This document shows positions 27,069 through 34,828 of a stretch of 64,000 bases of DNA, piece by piece. Each line of letters opens with the position of its first letter. Position 1 is the stretch's first letter. The notes under the pieces are model-generated. The model saw only the letters and a list, made by a program, of their open reading frames with translations, had not been told where the DNA came from and made no database searches. Location: the NCBI RefSeq assembly GCF_008728635.1, contig NZ_CP044285.1:1364001-1428000 (forward strand), read 5' to 3'. The stretch comes from Hymenobacter baengnokdamensis (lineage in GTDB: Bacteria; Bacteroidota; Bacteroidia; Cytophagales; Hymenobacteraceae). Position numbers and translations under genes: made by a program.

Positions 27069-27671
27069 TTGGTACTTCCCCGCACTTTTTATCAGCGCCC
27101 CGATGTGCTCAGCATTGCCCGTGAGCTGCTGGGCAAACACCTTTGCACCCGCATCGACGGCGAGCTGACTACCGGCCGCATCGTCGAAACGGAGGCCTAC
27201 CGGCACGAGGGCGACCCGTCGCTTACGCTGCACCTGCAGCGCAAGCGCAAGCAGGCACTGGCATTGTATCAGCCTGGCGGCCAGGCGTATTTATACAATG
27301 TATATCGCATTCATGCGCTATTTAATATCACCACCCACGACGCCGCGCACCCCGACGCGGTGCTTATCCGGGCCATTGAGCCGCTCACCGGAATCGACGT
27401 AATGCTGCGCCGCCGGGGGCTGGCCCGGCCGGCCCGCAATCTTACCGCTGGCCCGGCGCTGCTCAGCCAGGCGCTGGGCCTCACGCCCGCCCTGAACGGC
27501 GAACCCCTCAGCGGCCCTCTGCTTTGGATAGAAGACGCGGGTATACTATATGAAAAAGAAGCTATTATAGCCAGCTCCCGCGTGGGGCTGGAGTATGCCG
27601 GCCCCGAAGCCGTGGCGCTGCCCTGGCGCTTTCGCCTGAAAGACAGTAAGTGGACCAGTCCGGCCAGGTGA
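27069..27671 (+). CDS. Alkyladenine (3-methyladenine) DNA glycosylase family protein
   Basis: The domain begins at VLPRTFYQRPDVLSIARELLG, so I choose the TTG at 27069 (no ATG is near; an in-frame TTG at 26946 would add 41 unlikely residues). About 200 residues. The catalytic motif GRIVETEAY (Glu and Tyr of the AAG active site) and the AYLYNVYRIHALFN and NLTAGPALLSQALGL motifs are present. The usual D-x-A-S-H motif after ETEAY is changed to DPSLTLH, so the second active-site His is displaced. Removes alkylated bases in base-excision repair; activity of this variant is uncertain. It is divergent from the B12 operon. Confidence 0.8.
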   Translation: MVLPRTFYQRPDVLSIARELLGKHLCTRIDGELTTGRIVETEAYRHEGDPSLTLHLQRKRKQALALYQPGGQAYLYNVYRIHALFNITTHDAAHPDAVLIRAIEPLTGIDVMLRRRGLARPARNLTAGPALLSQALGLTPALNGEPLSGPLLWIEDAGILYEKEAIIASSRVGLEYAGPEAVALPWRFRLKDSKWTSPAR

Positions 27672-27696
27672 GCTTCTGCTACTCAAAGTGCGCCCC

Positions 27697-28695
27697 TTAC
27701 GCGCCTAAAAGGTGGTGCCGCTCGTCTTTCACCGCGTTGTGTACGTCCCAGCTTACTTCGTGCTCGAAGGCGTGGTGGCGCACCGGGCAGTCGGGCATGT
27801 GGCACAGCGAGCAGGCGGCAAAGGAGCACGGGTCGGCATGCACAAACATCTCTACTTCGACTGCCGCAAAGCGGGCCCGAATCAGCTCCTCAATCTCGTG
27901 CAGCTCGCGGTGAATATGCTCCAGCGAGTAGTAATAAGGCATCTGCATGTGGCAGTCGATGTGCAGGTTGGCGCCGTAGCGCTGCACGCGCAGGTTGTGG
28001 ACATCTATCCAGCAGGGGCGGCGCAGGCGCTGCAGCTCGGCAATAACTTCGGCCACGGTGGCAATGTCGCTTTCGTCCATCAGGCCGCCCACGGCGCTGC
28101 GCAGCATTTTATAGCCGTTGAACAGAATGAAGCCGCCCAGCCCCAGCGCCGCGCCGGCATCGAAGCGAATAATGCCGGTAAAATGCACCAGCACCAGCGC
28201 CGCCGACGAAACGATGCTCGTGAGCGCGTCGACGTACAGGTGCTGGCCATCGCCCACCAGGGCTACCGACTGCACGCGCCGGCCGGCCCGTATCAGCCAC
28301 AAACCCAGGCCGAAGTTGACAAGCGAAGTGCTGGCCAGCAGCGCCACGCCCCAGTCGGGCCGCGCCACGGGGTGAGGATGCAGCAAGCCCAGGCCAGCGC
28401 TATAGAGAATAAATGCGCCGGCAATAAAAATCAGCGCTCCTTCAAACCCAATCGATAAATACTCTACCTTGCCGTGGCCGTAAGGATGATTCTCATCCTT
28501 GGGCAAGTCGGCCAGGTAGAGGCTGTAAAGCGCAAAGCCACTGGTAAATACGTTGATAATACTCTCCAGCGCATCCGTCAGCACCACCTGCGAGTGGGTG
28601 AGGCGGTAGGCGTAAAACTTGGTAAGTACCAGCACCACGCTCACCGCGAGCGAGAGCAGGCCCAGGCGGCGCTTGAGGCCAGGAGATGCGGACAT
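27697..28695 (-). CDS. Cation diffusion facilitator (CDF) metal transporter
   Basis: Start set at ATG 28695 (MSASPGLKRRLGLLSLAVS); an upstream in-frame start at 28791 would add 32 residues with no similarity. About 332 residues with six membrane helices in the first 210. Metal sites: HSQVVLTDALES in helix 2 and DGQHLYVDALTS (HxxxD) in helix 5; KDENHPYGHGKVEY is the typical loop. The C-terminal cytoplasmic domain ends in a Cys/His-rich tail (ADPCSFAACSLCHMPDCPV), an extra metal-binding feature. Exports Zn2+, Fe2+, Mn2+ or similar; specificity not clear. Divergent from an Nramp importer, a natural import/export pair. Confidence 0.9.
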   Translation of the reverse strand: MSASPGLKRRLGLLSLAVSVVLVLTKFYAYRLTHSQVVLTDALESIINVFTSGFALYSLYLADLPKDENHPYGHGKVEYLSIGFEGALIFIAGAFILYSAGLGLLHPHPVARPDWGVALLASTSLVNFGLGLWLIRAGRRVQSVALVGDGQHLYVDALTSIVSSAALVLVHFTGIIRFDAGAALGLGGFILFNGYKMLRSAVGGLMDESDIATVAEVIAELQRLRRPCWIDVHNLRVQRYGANLHIDCHMQMPYYYSLEHIHRELHEIEELIRARFAAVEVEMFVHADPCSFAACSLCHMPDCPVRHHAFEHEVSWDVHNAVKDERHHLLGA

Positions 28696-28832
28696 AAAAA
28701 GCAGAGTTGGGGGCAACAGCCGCCGTAAAGGTCGGCACGCCCATGCAGAGTAGCCCGGTGCATGGCCTCCGGCACCACAGCCCGGCAGCAACTTTTTAGG
28801 CGGGAAACAGTATTTAGATTGGTTTAAAAATA

Positions 28833-28862
28833 TTTTTAGACTAGCCTAAAAATGGTTTTTAG
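28833..28862. promoter_or_regulatory. DtxR/MntR-type operator upstream of the Nramp gene
   Basis: 28833-28852 is a 20-bp near-perfect palindrome (TTTTTAGACT/AGCCTAAAAA, one mismatched pair), close to the DtxR/IdeR-type consensus TTAGGnTAGCCTAA. A second, face-to-face repeat (CTAAAAA-TGG-TTTTTAG, 28846-28862) overlaps its right half. Together they cover the region between -33 and the -7 box TAGCTTTG (28860-28867), so a metal-loaded repressor would block RNA polymerase. Confidence 0.65.
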
Positions 28863-28867
28863 CTTTG
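28860..28867 (+). promoter_or_regulatory. -7 box TAGCTTTG of the Nramp gene
   Basis: Matches TAnnTTTG. It implies a transcript start near 28874, so the translational start must lie after that; this decides against the TTG at 28865. Confidence 0.55.
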
Positions 28868-28891
28868 TTTAACTCTTCGAATTACCACGCG

Positions 28892-30262
28892 TTGTTACCC
28901 GTCGATATTTCCGTTAGCACGCCAGCCGGCCCGGCCCGGCCCGAGCCCGGCTGGCGCCACGCCCGCAGCAGCAACTCGTTGAGTGAGGTACATGCCAGCA
29001 TCGTAATGCCGGGCGCCGGGGCTACTTTCTGGCAGCGGTTTCGGGCCTATTGGGGGCCAGGGCTGCTGGTAGCAGTGGGCTACATGGACCCCGGCAACTG
29101 GGCTACCGACCTGGCCGGCGGGGCCCGGTTTGGCTACACGCTGCTGAGCGTAGTGTTGGTTTCCAACCTGTTTGCCATGCTCTTGCAGCACCTGGCGGCC
29201 AAGCTGGGCATCGTAACCGGCCGCGACCTGGCCCAGGCCTGCCGCGACCACTATTCCAGGCCCGTTGCCATCAGCCTGTGGGTGCTGTGCGAAATCGCCA
29301 TCGCCGCCTGCGACCTGGCCGAGGTTATCGGCTCAGCCATTGCGCTCAACCTGCTCTTTGGCCTGCCGCTGCCCTGGGGCGTGGCCTTTACTACGCTCGA
29401 CGTGCTACTGGTCTTATTACTGCAAAACAAAGGCTTCAAGGTAATTGAAAGCCTGGTGGCCGGGCTTATCTTTTTAATATTCGTCTGCTTTCTCTACGAG
29501 ATACTCGCCTCGCATCCCAATTGGCTGGGCCTGGCCCGTGGCCTGGTGCCGCAGCGCGCAGTCGTCACCAACCCGGCCATGCTCTACGTAGCCATCGGCA
29601 TTCTGGGAGCCACCGTGATGCCGCACAACCTGTACCTGCACAGCAGCATTGTGCAGGTGCGCCAGATTGAGCCCACCGAGGCTGGCAAGCGCCAGGCCAT
29701 CCGGTTTGCGACCATCGACTCGACGGTGGCGCTGTTTCTGGCGTTTTTTGTCAATGCGGCTATTCTGGTGACGGCCGCCGCGGCATTTCATGGCAAAGGT
29801 CACGAAGACGTGGCCGACATTGCCGATGCCCACAAGCTGCTGACCCCGGTGCTCGGGGCAGGGGCGGCCAGCGTCGTGTTTGCCATTGCCCTGCTGGCCT
29901 CGGGCCAAAGCTCCACGCTCACCGGCACCCTGGCCGGTCAGATTGTGATGGAAGGCTTTCTGAACCTGCGGCTTAAGCCCTGGGTGCGGCGGCTCATTAC
30001 GCGGCTGGTGGCGGTGGTGCCGGCGCTGGTGGTGGCCGTGCTCTACGGCGAAAAAGGCACCGGCCAGCTGCTGATTTTCAGCCAGGTAGTGCTATCGCTG
30101 CAACTCTCGTTTGCGGTGGTGCCGCTGGTGCTCTTCACGAGCGACAAGCTCAAGATGGGCGTATTTGTGAACAAGCCCTGGGTGCGCCTGCTGGCCTGGG
30201 CGGTAGCCGGGTTGATTATCGGGCTGAATATTTTTCTGCTTTGGCAAACGGTGGCCGGGTAA
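28892..30262 (+). CDS. mntH: Nramp-family Mn2+/Fe2+ transporter
   Basis: About 456 residues from a TTG at 28892, chosen because the promoter -7 box overlaps the earlier TTG; ATG 29009 would cut into a conserved N-terminal stretch (SLSEVHAS). Eleven hydrophobic segments. The metal-binding motif of helix 1, MDPGNWATD, and that of helix 6, GATVMPHNLYLHSS, are complete, as is the GQSSTLTGTLAGQ loop. Proton-coupled importer of Mn2+ and Fe2+ in the inner membrane. The operator upstream suggests repression by a DtxR/MntR-type protein when metal is sufficient; that regulator is not in this window. Confidence 0.92.
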   Translation: MLPVDISVSTPAGPARPEPGWRHARSSNSLSEVHASIVMPGAGATFWQRFRAYWGPGLLVAVGYMDPGNWATDLAGGARFGYTLLSVVLVSNLFAMLLQHLAAKLGIVTGRDLAQACRDHYSRPVAISLWVLCEIAIAACDLAEVIGSAIALNLLFGLPLPWGVAFTTLDVLLVLLLQNKGFKVIESLVAGLIFLIFVCFLYEILASHPNWLGLARGLVPQRAVVTNPAMLYVAIGILGATVMPHNLYLHSSIVQVRQIEPTEAGKRQAIRFATIDSTVALFLAFFVNAAILVTAAAAFHGKGHEDVADIADAHKLLTPVLGAGAASVVFAIALLASGQSSTLTGTLAGQIVMEGFLNLRLKPWVRRLITRLVAVVPALVVAVLYGEKGTGQLLIFSQVVLSLQLSFAVVPLVLFTSDKLKMGVFVNKPWVRLLAWAVAGLIIGLNIFLLWQTVAG

Positions 30263-30279
30263 AAACCTTTGGCGGAGGC

Positions 30280-30319
30280 GGCTGGTTGAATATAGTAAAT
30301 TATTTATATTTAACCAGCC
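30280..30319 (+). terminator. Hairpin after mntH
   Basis: GGCTGGTTGAATATA (30280-30294) pairs with TATATTTAACCAGCC (30305-30319) with one mismatch. The T-run is weak. Confidence 0.5.
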
Positions 30320-30373
30320 CCGGCTGCCGAGCCCGCTGCGGCAGGAGCCCGGCCGAACCTCTGCGGCCTGCCG

Positions 30374-30381
30374 TAGGTTTG
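30374..30381 (+). promoter_or_regulatory. -7 box TAGGTTTG directly before the radical SAM gene
   Basis: Matches TAnnTTTG, only 7 bases before the GTG start at 30389. If used, the transcript would be almost leaderless. Confidence 0.4.
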
Positions 30382-30388
30382 TAGTCCC

Positions 30389-32653
30389 GTGCCAACGTCC
30401 CCGCTTCGCCTGCTGCTTCTTACTCCGCCGCTCACGCAGCTGAATACGCCCTACCCAGCCACCGCCTACATCAAGGGGTTTTTGGGCGGGCGCGGCTACC
30501 AGGTGCGGCAGGCCGACCTGAGCCTGGAACTGGTGCTCCGGCTTTTTTCGAAGGCTGGCCTGGCGCGCATATTCAACCAAATCGAAGCTGGCGACTACCA
30601 CCTCAGCGATAATGCCCGCCGGATGCTGCGCCTGCGCCACCGCTACGAGGCCACTATCGGCCCGGCCATCCGGTTTTTGCAAAACCGCGACCTTACCCTG
30701 GCGGCCCGCATCTGCCACGGCCGGTTTTTACCCGAAGCCAGTCGCTTCGACAACGTGGCCGACCTCGAAGCGGCCTTCGGCACGATGGGCCTCACCGACC
30801 AGGCCCGGCACCTGGCCACGCTGTATCTGGAAGACCTGGCCGACCTCGTGAAGGAAACCGTGGGCCCGCAGTTTGGCCTCTCGCGCTACGCCGAAAGCCT
30901 GGCCATGTCGGCCACTCATTTCGACCCGCTCCACGAAGCCCTGCAAGCGGCGCCCAACCTCGTCGATACCCTGCTGCTGGAGCTGCTCGATGAGCTGCTG
31001 GCCGAGGTGCAGCCCGATATTGTGGGCTTTACCGTGCCCTTTCCCGGCAACCTCTACGCCGCCCTGCGGCTGGCCCGGCGCACGAAGGAAGTCAGCCCCC
31101 AAACCGTAACCGTAATGGGCGGCGGCTACCCCAATACCGAGCTGCGCGGGCTGAAGGAGCCCCGTTTTTTTGACTACATCGACTATCTGACGCTCGACGA
31201 TGGCGAAGGCCCCTGGCTGCGCCTGTTTGAGTATCTGCAGCATAAAAACGAGCACCGTGCTGAGAAGCAGATGGATGGCCGCGAGCTGTTGCAGCGCACG
31301 TTTTTAAGAAATGAGGCGGGCCAGGTTGAATACATTAACCACCCGCACCCCGACGTGCCGCACCCCGAGGTGGGCACGCCCGACTACTCCGACCTCAAGC
31401 TCGGCGACTACCTGTCGGTGATTGAGGTGCTGAACCCCATGCACCGCCTCTGGAGCGATGGCCGCTGGAACAAGCTGACCGTAGCGCACGGCTGCTACTG
31501 GAAGCGCTGCTCGTTTTGCGACGTGACGCTCGACTACATTGGCCGCTACGAAGCGGCGCCGGCTACGCTGCTGGTGGACCGAATTGAGCAGCTGGTGGCC
31601 CAGACCGGCCAGACCGGCTTTCACTTTGTGGACGAAGCTGCCCCGCCGCTGGCTTTGCGCGACCTGGCCATTGAGCTGCTGCGCCGCCGCGTGAGCATCA
31701 GCTGGTGGGGCAATATTCGGTTTGAGAAAACTTTCACGCCCGACCTGTGCCGCCTGCTGGCCGCCTCGGGCTGCATTGCCATCAGCGGCGGGCTGGAAGT
31801 AGCCTCGGATAGATTGCTGGCGCTGATGGAAAAAGGAGTGACCATCGCGCAGGTCGCCCGCGTTACGCAGGGCTTTACCCAGGCGGGCGTGCTGGTGCAT
31901 GCCTACCTGATGTACGGCTTCCCGACCCAGACGGCGCAGGAAACAGTGGATTCGCTGGAGGTGGTGCGGCAGCTGTTTGAAGCCGGCATTGTACAAAGCG
32001 GCTACTGGCATCGCTTCTCCATGACCGCCCATTCGCCCGTGGGAAAGAACCCCGCCAAGTACCAGGTGGCGGCTATCGGCCCCGAGCCCGGCCCCTTCGC
32101 CTGGAACGACCTCTGGCACGACGACCCTTTGGGCACCGACCATGAAAGCTTCGGCCCCGGCCTGGCTAAAAGCCTCTACAACTATATGCACGGCGTGGCC
32201 CTGCGCGAGCCGCTGAGCTTCTGGTTCGATTTTAAGGTGCCGCGCCCCACGGTGCCGCGTCAGCTTATTCAGCAGGCGCTCAGCGAGCCCGGCAGCCAAA
32301 AGTCAGCGGCAGCCAAGTCTGATTTTACTCAGCCCAACCGGCGCCTGTTCTGGCTCGGCAACGCGCCCGAGCTTCGCCTCGACACTCAGGCGGCCGCCGG
32401 CCGGCAGGATAAAAAAGCCACGCGGGCCGTCCTCACTTTTTACGAACAGGCCGAAGACTTTGAGGTAAAAACCACCGAAGCCATTGGCCCCTGGCTGCAT
32501 CAGCTCCTAACGAAGCTGAGCGCTGGCTATGAAACGAAAATCCTGCTTAAAGAAGCGGCGGCCGATTTCCCCGCCGGGGCCGGCCGCTGGGAGGACTTCC
32601 TGCAAAGCCCGGCCTGGCAGCAGCTACGCGAGAAGGGGTTGCTGCTGCTTTAA
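30389..32653 (+). CDS. B12-binding-domain radical SAM protein
   Basis: 754 residues, GTG start at 30389; the cobalamin-binding-like Rossmann fold starts at once (RLLLLTPPLTQLNTPYPA). The segment DIVGFTVPFPGNLYAALRLA with VTVMGGGYPNTELR belongs to the same N-terminal part. The radical SAM core follows near residue 365 with the cluster motif GCYWKRCSFCD, a C-x4-C-x2-C spacing rather than the common C-x3-C-x2-C; related B12-type radical SAM families also show this variant. FHFVDEAAPP, ISGGLEVASDRLL and AYLMYGFPTQTAQET are further core motifs. Likely oxygen-sensitive cytosolic enzyme; substrate unknown. Monocistronic. Confidence 0.8.
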   Translation: MPTSPLRLLLLTPPLTQLNTPYPATAYIKGFLGGRGYQVRQADLSLELVLRLFSKAGLARIFNQIEAGDYHLSDNARRMLRLRHRYEATIGPAIRFLQNRDLTLAARICHGRFLPEASRFDNVADLEAAFGTMGLTDQARHLATLYLEDLADLVKETVGPQFGLSRYAESLAMSATHFDPLHEALQAAPNLVDTLLLELLDELLAEVQPDIVGFTVPFPGNLYAALRLARRTKEVSPQTVTVMGGGYPNTELRGLKEPRFFDYIDYLTLDDGEGPWLRLFEYLQHKNEHRAEKQMDGRELLQRTFLRNEAGQVEYINHPHPDVPHPEVGTPDYSDLKLGDYLSVIEVLNPMHRLWSDGRWNKLTVAHGCYWKRCSFCDVTLDYIGRYEAAPATLLVDRIEQLVAQTGQTGFHFVDEAAPPLALRDLAIELLRRRVSISWWGNIRFEKTFTPDLCRLLAASGCIAISGGLEVASDRLLALMEKGVTIAQVARVTQGFTQAGVLVHAYLMYGFPTQTAQETVDSLEVVRQLFEAGIVQSGYWHRFSMTAHSPVGKNPAKYQVAAIGPEPGPFAWNDLWHDDPLGTDHESFGPGLAKSLYNYMHGVALREPLSFWFDFKVPRPTVPRQLIQQALSEPGSQKSAAAKSDFTQPNRRLFWLGNAPELRLDTQAAAGRQDKKATRAVLTFYEQAEDFEVKTTEAIGPWLHQLLTKLSAGYETKILLKEAAADFPAGAGRWEDFLQSPAWQQLREKGLLLL

Positions 32654-32656
32654 GCG

Positions 32657-33628
32657 CTAGCGGTCGCGCAGCCAGGCGCTTACCTGCGCTTGCAGATAAG
32701 CCTCCGGCCCTTGCCGCACGCGCTGGCTGCCGAGCAGCGCCCGGCCCCCGGCTACTACCGCCCTGGGCAGCGCCGGGTCGTATAGCGCCAGCAAGCGGCC
32801 GCGCTGGGCCTGCGCCCGCCAGTCGCGGCGCGTGGCCAGCGGTGGCACCGGCATATTCTGAATAAGCAGGAAGGAAGGGCGCGAAGCTGAGTTTTCGGCC
32901 AGCAGCTCGGGTAGTCTGCTGGCCCGCCGCCCGGTTACCCAAACTCCTACGCGGGCGGTATCGACGCCCGCCGTGCGGCGCAGCAGGGCCAACGCATTGG
33001 CCAGCGCCGGCGCCGTGAGCGTATCGGCCGCCGGCAGCAGCAGTACGGTATGGCCCTGCCGGGCCAGGGCATCGGCCCAACCCGGCGCGGTAGCCGCCGT
33101 GGCGGGCGTCGGGAAAAACGCCAGCGCCAGGCCGGGCAGACTTTCGTCGGCGGGGCTGAACAGCAGGGCCTGGCCCTGGGTGCCGGCCACCTCATCGCGC
33201 CGCACGCGGTACACGGCCGGCTCGGGCGGCCCCCGGCGTACCAGCAGCAGGGGGTAGCGGGCCGAGTCGAGGCGTAGCGTACCGCGCCAGAAATCGCCCT
33301 GCCTGATTAGCTTCAGCGCCTCGCCGGGCAAGCCAGGGCGTGCCAGCTGCAAGGTGTCGTGGTCAAAAGTCAGCGTATCGGCTACAAAGCTCAGGTTGGG
33401 CAGCTCGGGCAAAACCAATTCGGCATCGTAGTGGCCCTGGCTTGGGTGGCGCAGCTCCAGCGCGGCGCGTAGCTCGGGGTGGCCTGGGGCTTGCAGGCTA
33501 CCCACAAAGTGCCCGGTAGGCAGGGGCAGCGCGGCGGTGCGGCTGGGATGGTCGGAGCGGCTCTGGCAGCCCGCTACCCACGCCATGCATAAAAATAAAT
33601 AATAAAATATAATTCTGCGCTTCGCCAT
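32657..33628 (-). CDS. Lipoprotein with degenerate alpha/beta-hydrolase-like fold
   Basis: I prefer ATG 33628 (MAKRRIIFYYLFLCMAWVAGC), giving a lipobox Cys near residue 21; a start at 33649 is possible. The N-terminal 120 residues look like a beta-sandwich (GHFVGSLQAP, HYDAELVLPEL). Residues about 165-300 have the order of an alpha/beta hydrolase (LALAFFPTP, HTVLLLPAADT, ARVGVWVTGRRASRLPELL, SFLLIQNMPVPP), but the nucleophile position in VGVWVTGRRAS lacks the G-x-S-x-G serine. It is therefore probably a non-catalytic relative, anchored in the envelope. It lies 5 bp from the GNAT gene on the same strand. Confidence 0.6.
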   Translation of the reverse strand: MAKRRIIFYYLFLCMAWVAGCQSRSDHPSRTAALPLPTGHFVGSLQAPGHPELRAALELRHPSQGHYDAELVLPELPNLSFVADTLTFDHDTLQLARPGLPGEALKLIRQGDFWRGTLRLDSARYPLLLVRRGPPEPAVYRVRRDEVAGTQGQALLFSPADESLPGLALAFFPTPATAATAPGWADALARQGHTVLLLPAADTLTAPALANALALLRRTAGVDTARVGVWVTGRRASRLPELLAENSASRPSFLLIQNMPVPPLATRRDWRAQAQRGRLLALYDPALPRAVVAGGRALLGSQRVRQGPEAYLQAQVSAWLRDR

Positions 33629-33654
33629 ATGCTGTGTCGGCCTGGCCAACGGGT

Positions 33655-34209
33655 TTAGCTTGGGCGCCCGGCCAGCCCTTTACGGTAAATGAGGTCGCGC
33701 TGCACATCCTGGCCTAGCTTAAAGGCCACTTCGCCCACTTCCCGAAAGCCAAAGCGCTGGTAAAAAGCCTTGGCCCGCTCGTTGTGTTCCCACACGCCCA
33801 GCACCACGCCCGTGCAGCTTTCGGCCTGCGCCAGGTCGAGGCAGCGCCGCATCAGGGCCGCGCCCAGGCCGGTACCAATCCATGCTTCCACAATGTAAAG
33901 CTGCTTGATTTCGAGCTGCCGGGCCGTGGCCGCACTTGCGGCACTCAGGCCCAGGGGCGAGTTTTTTGCTACCAGGGCGTAGCCCACCAACTGGCCCTGC
34001 ATCTCGGCCAGCAGGAAGGTATTATCGGCGTTTTGCAGCTGGGCCAGCTGCAATGCGGGGCTATAGGTTTCGGCCAGGTAGGCAGCCATATCCGCGGGCG
34101 TATTGGTAGCCGCGAAGGTTTCCTGGAAGGTTTGGCGGCCCAGCTCGGCCAGCCGGGTGGCGGTGGCCAGGTTGGCTTTAGCCACGGAAATGCGCAGGGG
34201 AGAAGACAT
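33655..34209 (-). CDS. GNAT family N-acetyltransferase
   Basis: 184 residues, ATG at 34209. The acetyl-CoA-binding loop lies in IEAWIGTGLGAALMRRCLDLA-like sequence near residue 110 (WIGTGLGAALM), preceded by the strand EIKQLYIV and followed by VVLGVWEHNERAKAFYQRFGFREVG, all GNAT hallmarks. Transfers an acetyl group from acetyl-CoA to a small molecule or protein; substrate unknown. It probably shares a transcript with the lipoprotein gene 6 bp downstream (32657-33628). Confidence 0.9.
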   Translation of the reverse strand: MSSPLRISVAKANLATATRLAELGRQTFQETFAATNTPADMAAYLAETYSPALQLAQLQNADNTFLLAEMQGQLVGYALVAKNSPLGLSAASAATARQLEIKQLYIVEAWIGTGLGAALMRRCLDLAQAESCTGVVLGVWEHNERAKAFYQRFGFREVGEVAFKLGQDVQRDLIYRKGLAGRPS

Positions 34210-34257
34210 ACTGGCTGCAAAGGTGCAGCCGCCCGACCAGTTGTGCCGCCGCCACGG

Positions 34258-34500
34258 CTAGCGGCTGGTGCCCACGCGCCAGCCGGCATAGCTGGTGAGT
34301 ACGCCCGCCCCCAGCCCCAGCAGCACGGCCGCCAGCGGCCGGGCGCCAAGCACGCCGAGCGCCCGCCAGTCGTAGAGCAAGACGTAAAGCCGCAGCAGTT
34401 CCCCCAGAAATAACAAGATGCCGGCGGCAATCAGCAGCCCGGCGACCACACGGCGCGAAGCAGGCGAAAGAATACGACGGGAAGGCGGACGACGCGGCAT
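34258..34500 (-). CDS. Small membrane protein
   Basis: 80 residues, ATG at 34500. Two hydrophobic segments (VVAGLLIAAGILLFLGELLRL near 18-38 and PLAAVLLGLGAGVLTSYAGW near 55-74) after a basic, Pro/Arg-rich N-terminus. No family recognised. It lies 48 bp upstream of the GNAT gene. Confidence 0.55.
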   Translation of the reverse strand: MPRRPPSRRILSPASRRVVAGLLIAAGILLFLGELLRLYVLLYDWRALGVLGARPLAAVLLGLGAGVLTSYAGWRVGTSR

Positions 34501-34543
34501 AAGCAGTAGCTAAACCCCCGGCCGCCGCGCGATGTTCCCGCGC

Positions 34544-34573
34544 TTGCGATTCGCTGCCTCTTTCCTACCTTTG
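34544..34573 (+). promoter_or_regulatory. Promoter of tRNA-Gly
   Basis: TTG (34544-34546), a 19-bp spacer and TACCTTTG (34566-34573) form a full Bacteroidota -33/-7 promoter, starting transcription about 10 bases before the tRNA. Confidence 0.75.
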
Positions 34574-34589
34574 CCCTACCAAACACCCC

Positions 34590-34662
34590 GCGAGAGTAGC
34601 TCAGTTGGTAGAGCATCAGCTTCCCAAGCTGAGGGTCGCGAGTTCGAGCCTCGTTTCTCGCT
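34590..34662 (+). tRNA. tRNA-Gly (anticodon CCC)
   Basis: A 73-base cloverleaf: acceptor GCGAGAG pairs with TTCTCGC, D-loop AGCTCAGTTGGTAGAGC, anticodon stem TCAGC/GCTGA around loop TTCCCAA (anticodon CCC), and T-loop GTTCGAGCC. Discriminator base T; CCA is not encoded. It marks the left border of the IS/restriction island. Confidence 0.92.
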
Positions 34663-34670
34663 CATTGATT

Positions 34671-34708
34671 AACAGCCACTTAGATGAAAGTCTGAGTGGC
34701 TGTTTTGG
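34671..34708 (+). terminator. Terminator after tRNA-Gly
   Basis: AACAGCCACT (34671-34680) pairs with AGTGGCTGTT (34695-34704), followed by further T residues. Confidence 0.75.
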
Positions 34709-34828
34709 TTTTGGTTTAAACAAGCTATTTGCAGCTTGCGGTGATTGAGTTACTGTCTTGTGTTAAAATAGCTGTTCAACTACTTTCCCTTTCTACCAAA
34801 TTGGGTAACATTTAGAGCAGATTTCAGG

